Made by a program: the position numbers and the translations under genes. A stretch of DNA of 64,000 nt, taken from the NCBI GenBank assembly GCA_965369375.1, contig CBDUQN010000007.1, positions 5,650 through 69,649 on the forward strand, read 5' to 3'. Shown piece after piece: positions 61,002 to 64,000 of this stretch. Numbering within the stretch: the stretch's first letter is position 1; every line of letters starts with the position of its first letter. The notes below the pieces were generated by a model. That model worked only from the letters and a program-made list of their open reading frames with translations. It was not told where the DNA came from and searched no databases. This DNA is from CBDUQN01 sp965369375 (lineage in GTDB: Bacteria > Krumholzibacteriota > Krumholzibacteriia > Krumholzibacteriales > Krumholzibacteriaceae).

Positions 61002-63302
61002 CTATCGAAGCAGAATCATTTTCTTTGTAGCTTTTTCTTCTTTCCAGATCAGTTGATAGAAGTAAATGCCGGAACTGACATCCTCCCCACGCGCATTCGT
61101 GCCATCCCAATCGATGCTATATGTGCCGGCATCCATGTTCTTGCTTAAAAGAGTATTCACCAGCTCACCTTTGACGTTATAAACACCGAGCGTCACATAC
61201 GCGGAACCGGGAAGTCCAAAGTGCATCGTTGTCGTGGGATTAAAGGGATTAGGGTGATTTTGATATAAAACAACGGTGTTCGGAACAACGCTTTCTCCTA
61301 ATGCAAGCGAACTGTTATCCAAAACAACGTACTGATCAATAGAGCGGGCAATGATCGTACTGCTGAAACAAAGCTCTCCCCGGGCGCGCGAGTTCCCATT
61401 TAATAATATTTTCACCGTAATGAGCTCGATATCAACGCCGGAAATCTCGCGATCACCGAAGATCGCGCACGTCACTCTCTTCCGGGATTTGCTATTATCG
61501 ATATTATCAACAATAAAGAACACATCACCCGATGAAGCCTGCAGCGCTTCACCTTTCTCTATCTTGATTGCATCGATTTGAGCATCGGCAACCTCTATCG
61601 TGGTCGTGAAGTACTTGAATCCCTGATCGGCGCTGCAGCGCATGGAAACGAGAAGCTCTTCAGAATCGTCATCGCCGATTAGTATCGAGCGGATATCCGC
61701 TGAAAACCCGGATGCATGATCCTCGGCCGCAGCGTATGTTCTCATCAGGCAGCATTCCGCCGCCGTTTTTTCTCCGAAACCCCAGTTCGCTCTGAAAACG
61801 TTTTTATCTATCACATTGATAATGCCGTCATGAGTGAGATCGAACACGCTGATATCTCCCTGAATCGGGGGATAATTATCGGCAAAGGCGACGAGATCCC
61901 AGAATCCAACATAATAATCAGGGGCGACGTGCGGGTAGGCATAACGGTTGTTTTTGCACGACCGGTCCGAGCCGGTGAAATCGCCCGCGATCCACCAGTG
62001 GCCACCGGGTTTACCGCTCCAGTGATTGAACCACTTGATTACATCAGGAAAATCGATAATCCCGTTGTTGTCGTAATCCGCATCTTCGCAATAGCACGTT
62101 TCGCCCTCAGCTAATCCAAAAAGTCCTCTCAACAGAGCGAGATCGTCCCGATCAACTACCCCATTGTCATCCAGATCGTATACGGGTATCGGATTAGCGT
62201 CTGTCCAGGACGTTGTCAGGTGATAAGAATCGGAAATGTGATATGCAGCATCTCTGGCGACTACCCGTATGAAGTAATTTCCGATCTTCGTGAAATCGTA
62301 ATATATAATATGTTCTGAAAGCGTACCGTACTTGCCGGAGTAACTGATTAAATTCGTGTCCGGGTCGTAAAAATAGATATTGTAATCTTCCGGAAGATCC
62401 GTCAGCTCTATATCATACCGGCCCGAATCGCTGATAGCCACGGCAAACCAATCCTCATCGTGTTTCGGACAGATGTAGCCCTCTATTGAAAATTCCCGGG
62501 GCTGGGGTGTCGCATGGGCGGCATCATCATTCGGCTCATGCTCATCAAAACTGCACGATCCCCGGTTTACAAGAATCTCCACGTCGTCAACCTGCGCGCC
62601 CTCGGGATAAGAGTTTTCCGAATTCGACCTGAACAGGAATCCCACCCAAACGGTCGACTCACAGAGAAAACTGCCGTATCCCAGGACATCCGTCAAATCC
62701 AGGCTGTAGAATTGCTCGTGTGTGCCGGACCAATCGCGGCCCCAAAAATCAATGGAATCCGGTGACACCCCTATCATAAAACGGTCATCACCCGGCTCAC
62801 TGTTCAACTTGAATTCAAAATTGACCACGGCGTCCAGGATCGCGGGATCCGATAGGTCGAACGGACCGCAAATCATCCAGCTCACCATGTTGTCGGGATA
62901 GTCTTCGCCGCATCCAATGGCCAGAGTACCACCTGCAGCGCAGCCGGCGCTCTCATCGCTACTGTTCCCGAACCAGCACATCCAGTCTCCCCAGTAAGCG
63001 TCGGCATTCAGGGCATATATCAGCCATTTTATCCCCGGAAAATCACCCTCCATACCATCATAAAAAATCGTTTCCCAGCCAGCAGGGGCTCCCAGCCGCG
63101 GCTGAGTGCTTCGAGAAGCTTCTCCCCCCACCAGGCGAGCTTCGGGAGATAGCGAAAAGGTGACAGGTTCGGCGGTTGTCGAATGTCCTGGTTGGTTTCC
63201 TGATTCGTCGGCTAACGGTGAACTTTGATTTGCCGTCAAGTGAGCAATAAAAGCCGAAGTGATAACGGCGAGCATCAAGCAGTAACAAATTTTTCTAATC
63301 AC
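61002..63302 (-). CDS. large secreted modular protein: jelly-roll, PPC, dockerin-like repeats, cohesin-like, T9SS sorting domain
   Basis: GTG 63302, ten bases after GGAGG, gives 766 residues with a signal peptide (RKICYCLMLAVITSAFIAHL). Modules in order: a low-complexity linker; a Trp/Asp-rich jelly-roll (about 75-245); a pre-peptidase C-terminal (PPC) domain starting DEHEPNDDAAHATPQP (about 252-365); calcium loops of dockerin type DLDDNGVVDRDD, DYDNNGIIDFPD and DLTHDGIINVID (about 374-510); a cohesin-like domain (about 535-660); and a type A sorting domain from LYQNHPNPFNPTTTMHF to KKMILLR. Three adjacent cargo-like genes suggest a surface complex. The role is unknown; binding of glycans or of neighbouring proteins is plausible. 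Confidence 0.8.
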   Translation of the reverse strand: MIRKICYCLMLAVITSAFIAHLTANQSSPLADESGNQPGHSTTAEPVTFSLSPEARLVGGEASRSTQPRLGAPAGWETIFYDGMEGDFPGIKWLIYALNADAYWGDWMCWFGNSSDESAGCAAGGTLAIGCGEDYPDNMVSWMICGPFDLSDPAILDAVVNFEFKLNSEPGDDRFMIGVSPDSIDFWGRDWSGTHEQFYSLDLTDVLGYGSFLCESTVWVGFLFRSNSENSYPEGAQVDDVEILVNRGSCSFDEHEPNDDAAHATPQPREFSIEGYICPKHDEDWFAVAISDSGRYDIELTDLPEDYNIYFYDPDTNLISYSGKYGTLSEHIIYYDFTKIGNYFIRVVARDAAYHISDSYHLTTSWTDANPIPVYDLDDNGVVDRDDLALLRGLFGLAEGETCYCEDADYDNNGIIDFPDVIKWFNHWSGKPGGHWWIAGDFTGSDRSCKNNRYAYPHVAPDYYVGFWDLVAFADNYPPIQGDISVFDLTHDGIINVIDKNVFRANWGFGEKTAAECCLMRTYAAAEDHASGFSADIRSILIGDDDSEELLVSMRCSADQGFKYFTTTIEVADAQIDAIKIEKGEALQASSGDVFFIVDNIDNSKSRKRVTCAIFGDREISGVDIELITVKILLNGNSRARGELCFSSTIIARSIDQYVVLDNSSLALGESVVPNTVVLYQNHPNPFNPTTTMHFGLPGSAYVTLGVYNVKGELVNTLLSKNMDAGTYSIDWDGTNARGEDVSSGIYFYQLIWKEEKATKKMILLR

Positions 63303-63422
63303 GATAGCAATGCCTCCATTCAATCCTTTCTATTCGAATAATATTAAATGCCTATCCACCATGTCCGGTCATCCAAACACGCATCCAAGATATAATCCAA
63401 ATTCCGTGATATTGCGGAGGCG

Positions 63423-63451
63423 AGTATATCACATAGGATTACAAATGTCAA
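63423..63451 (-). promoter_or_regulatory. strong sigma70-type promoter for the secreted-protein operon
   Basis: Perfect TTGACA (63451-63446) and TATACT (63428-63423), 17 bases apart on the minus strand. The predicted start is about 115 bases before GTG 63302. It probably drives the three-gene run down to 59511. Confidence 0.8.
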
Positions 63452-63635
63452 ATGCCGGTATTTCTCTTGAAAATCTAGCCCTGGGGGGTCACGATGTATC
63501 TTCCGTTCCCTCGCTATTTCTCTTGGAATTTTGCACACAAAACCTTGCATTGCCGAACGATCTGAATTGTGCTAATTAGTTCCGCTAGGAAGATTAGCAA
63601 ATATTTTCATACAACCTCCCCTCGATATTATCCAG
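63452..63635. other. gene-free AT-rich stretch before the repeat array
   Basis: Short open frames exist on both strands (for example 63344-63550 minus) but lack ribosome-binding sites, overlap the promoter and have no recognisable composition. No RNA gene or other repeat was seen here apart from a possible first degenerate repeat unit near 63603. Confidence 0.5.
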
Positions 63636-63949
63636 AATTCTCATAGAATCCCGTTTCTATTCATATTTAGAATTCTCTTAAAGTAACGTCAGGATAATAT
63701 TTTTATGCTCATATAATCCCGTTTCAATAAATTTTTGATCTCACATAAATCCCCGTAACAATCATATGTCAATTCCTATAAAGCCCGCGATATGATCATA
63801 TTCTAAATTCCCATGAAATCCGCCTAACGATCCTATTTAAAGTCGCATCAATTCCGCCTAACGATCCTATTTAGATTCGCATAAAACCCCGTTTTTTATA
63901 TTACGCTAAATTCGCATATAACAGCCTTACGATAAAGATGAAAATTTAG
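63636..63949. repeat. degenerate 35-bp tandem repeat array
   Basis: About nine head-to-tail units of 31-41 bp, most 34-35 bp, begin with AATTCNCATAAAATCCCG-like sequence and end with a GATCCTATTTAG-like half. Units at 63806-63840 and 63841-63874 are the best conserved (18 consecutive identical bases, CCGCCTAACGATCCTATT); outer units drift. There are no spacers between units, so it is not a CRISPR array. It may continue past the window end. Confidence 0.75.
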
Positions 63950-64000
63950 TTAATTTCTTTCTTGACAGGTATTTAGAGCACGTTTTCGAGGGCGTTGCGG

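Noticed and set aside
63344..63550. 68-codon minus-strand frame at the right end
   Set aside because: It spans the strong promoter of the secreted-protein operon, has no ribosome-binding site and no recognisable features.
63636..63949. CRISPR array
   Set aside because: Units follow each other without spacers and are imperfect; no cas gene is in view.

Overview
The window looks like a chromosomal segment of an uncultured, Gram-negative, probably anaerobic bacterium of the FCB superphylum (a Krumholzibacteria/Eisenbacteria/Zixibacteria/Latescibacteria-like lineage; the exact phylum cannot be fixed by eye). The reasons are an outer-membrane KDO/LPS toolkit (kdsA, kdsB, kdsD, an LpxL-like acyltransferase, lptB, lptC, lptF, lptG), a 2164-codon SprA-type type IX secretion (T9SS) translocon homologue, three secreted proteins with the 'YPNPFNP' C-terminal sorting domain, a GWxTD-family protein and oxygen-sensitive enzymes (glycyl radical enzyme, split class I fumarase). 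No tRNA, rRNA, CRISPR array, transposase or phage gene was seen.

Layout. 1-12.5 kb (minus): translation and RNA operon rimP-nusA-infB-DUF503-rbfA-nrnA-truB-ribF-rpsO-pnp-M16 protease-dut, the textbook order. 12.5-20 kb (minus): M28 lipoprotein peptidase and sprA. 20.1-24.7 kb (plus): a long structured leader, lptF, lptG and a GWxTD protein. 24.7-42.5 kb (minus): a long co-directional run lpxL-lptC-lptB-rpoN-lipA-hpf-hprK-PTS IIA-IIB-GH57-IIC-IID-HPr-EI-pgi/pmi-nucleotidyltransferase-metK-ahcY. 42.6-46.1 kb (plus): a divergent two-gene island encoding a radical SAM activase and a trans-4-hydroxy-L-proline dehydratase (HypD) type glycyl radical enzyme. 46.2-53.5 kb (minus): kdsD-kdsA-pyrG-kdsB-fumarase beta-fumarase alpha-metallohydrolase, then rplU-rpmA with its own promoter and terminator. 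53.6-63.5 kb (minus): accessory secretion region with a subtilase, a 36-codon RiPP-like peptide gene with a strong promoter, a Ser/Thr kinase-TPR protein and three secreted proteins carrying cohesin-like, dockerin-like and T9SS sorting modules. 63.6-64 kb: AT-rich DNA holding a degenerate 35-bp tandem repeat that runs toward the window end.

How it fits together. SprA (the exit pore) and the CTD-tagged proteins form a plausible T9SS pore and cargo set. The PTS cluster carries every phosphorelay step (EI, HPr with His15 and Ser46, IIA, IIB, IIC, IID) plus HPr kinase, with a 4-alpha-glucanotransferase-like GH57 inside, suggesting sugar sensing linked to alpha-glucan metabolism. KDO synthesis and the LPS exporter flank the HypD/activase pair; kdsC and lptA, expected in such a cluster, are not in the window. 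The most notable items are the peptide gene at 56628-56738, the HypD-type enzyme with an activase lacking the auxiliary ferredoxin domain, the cohesin/dockerin-like modules on T9SS cargo, the 37-bp duplication at the lptC/lptB junction and the terminal repeat array.
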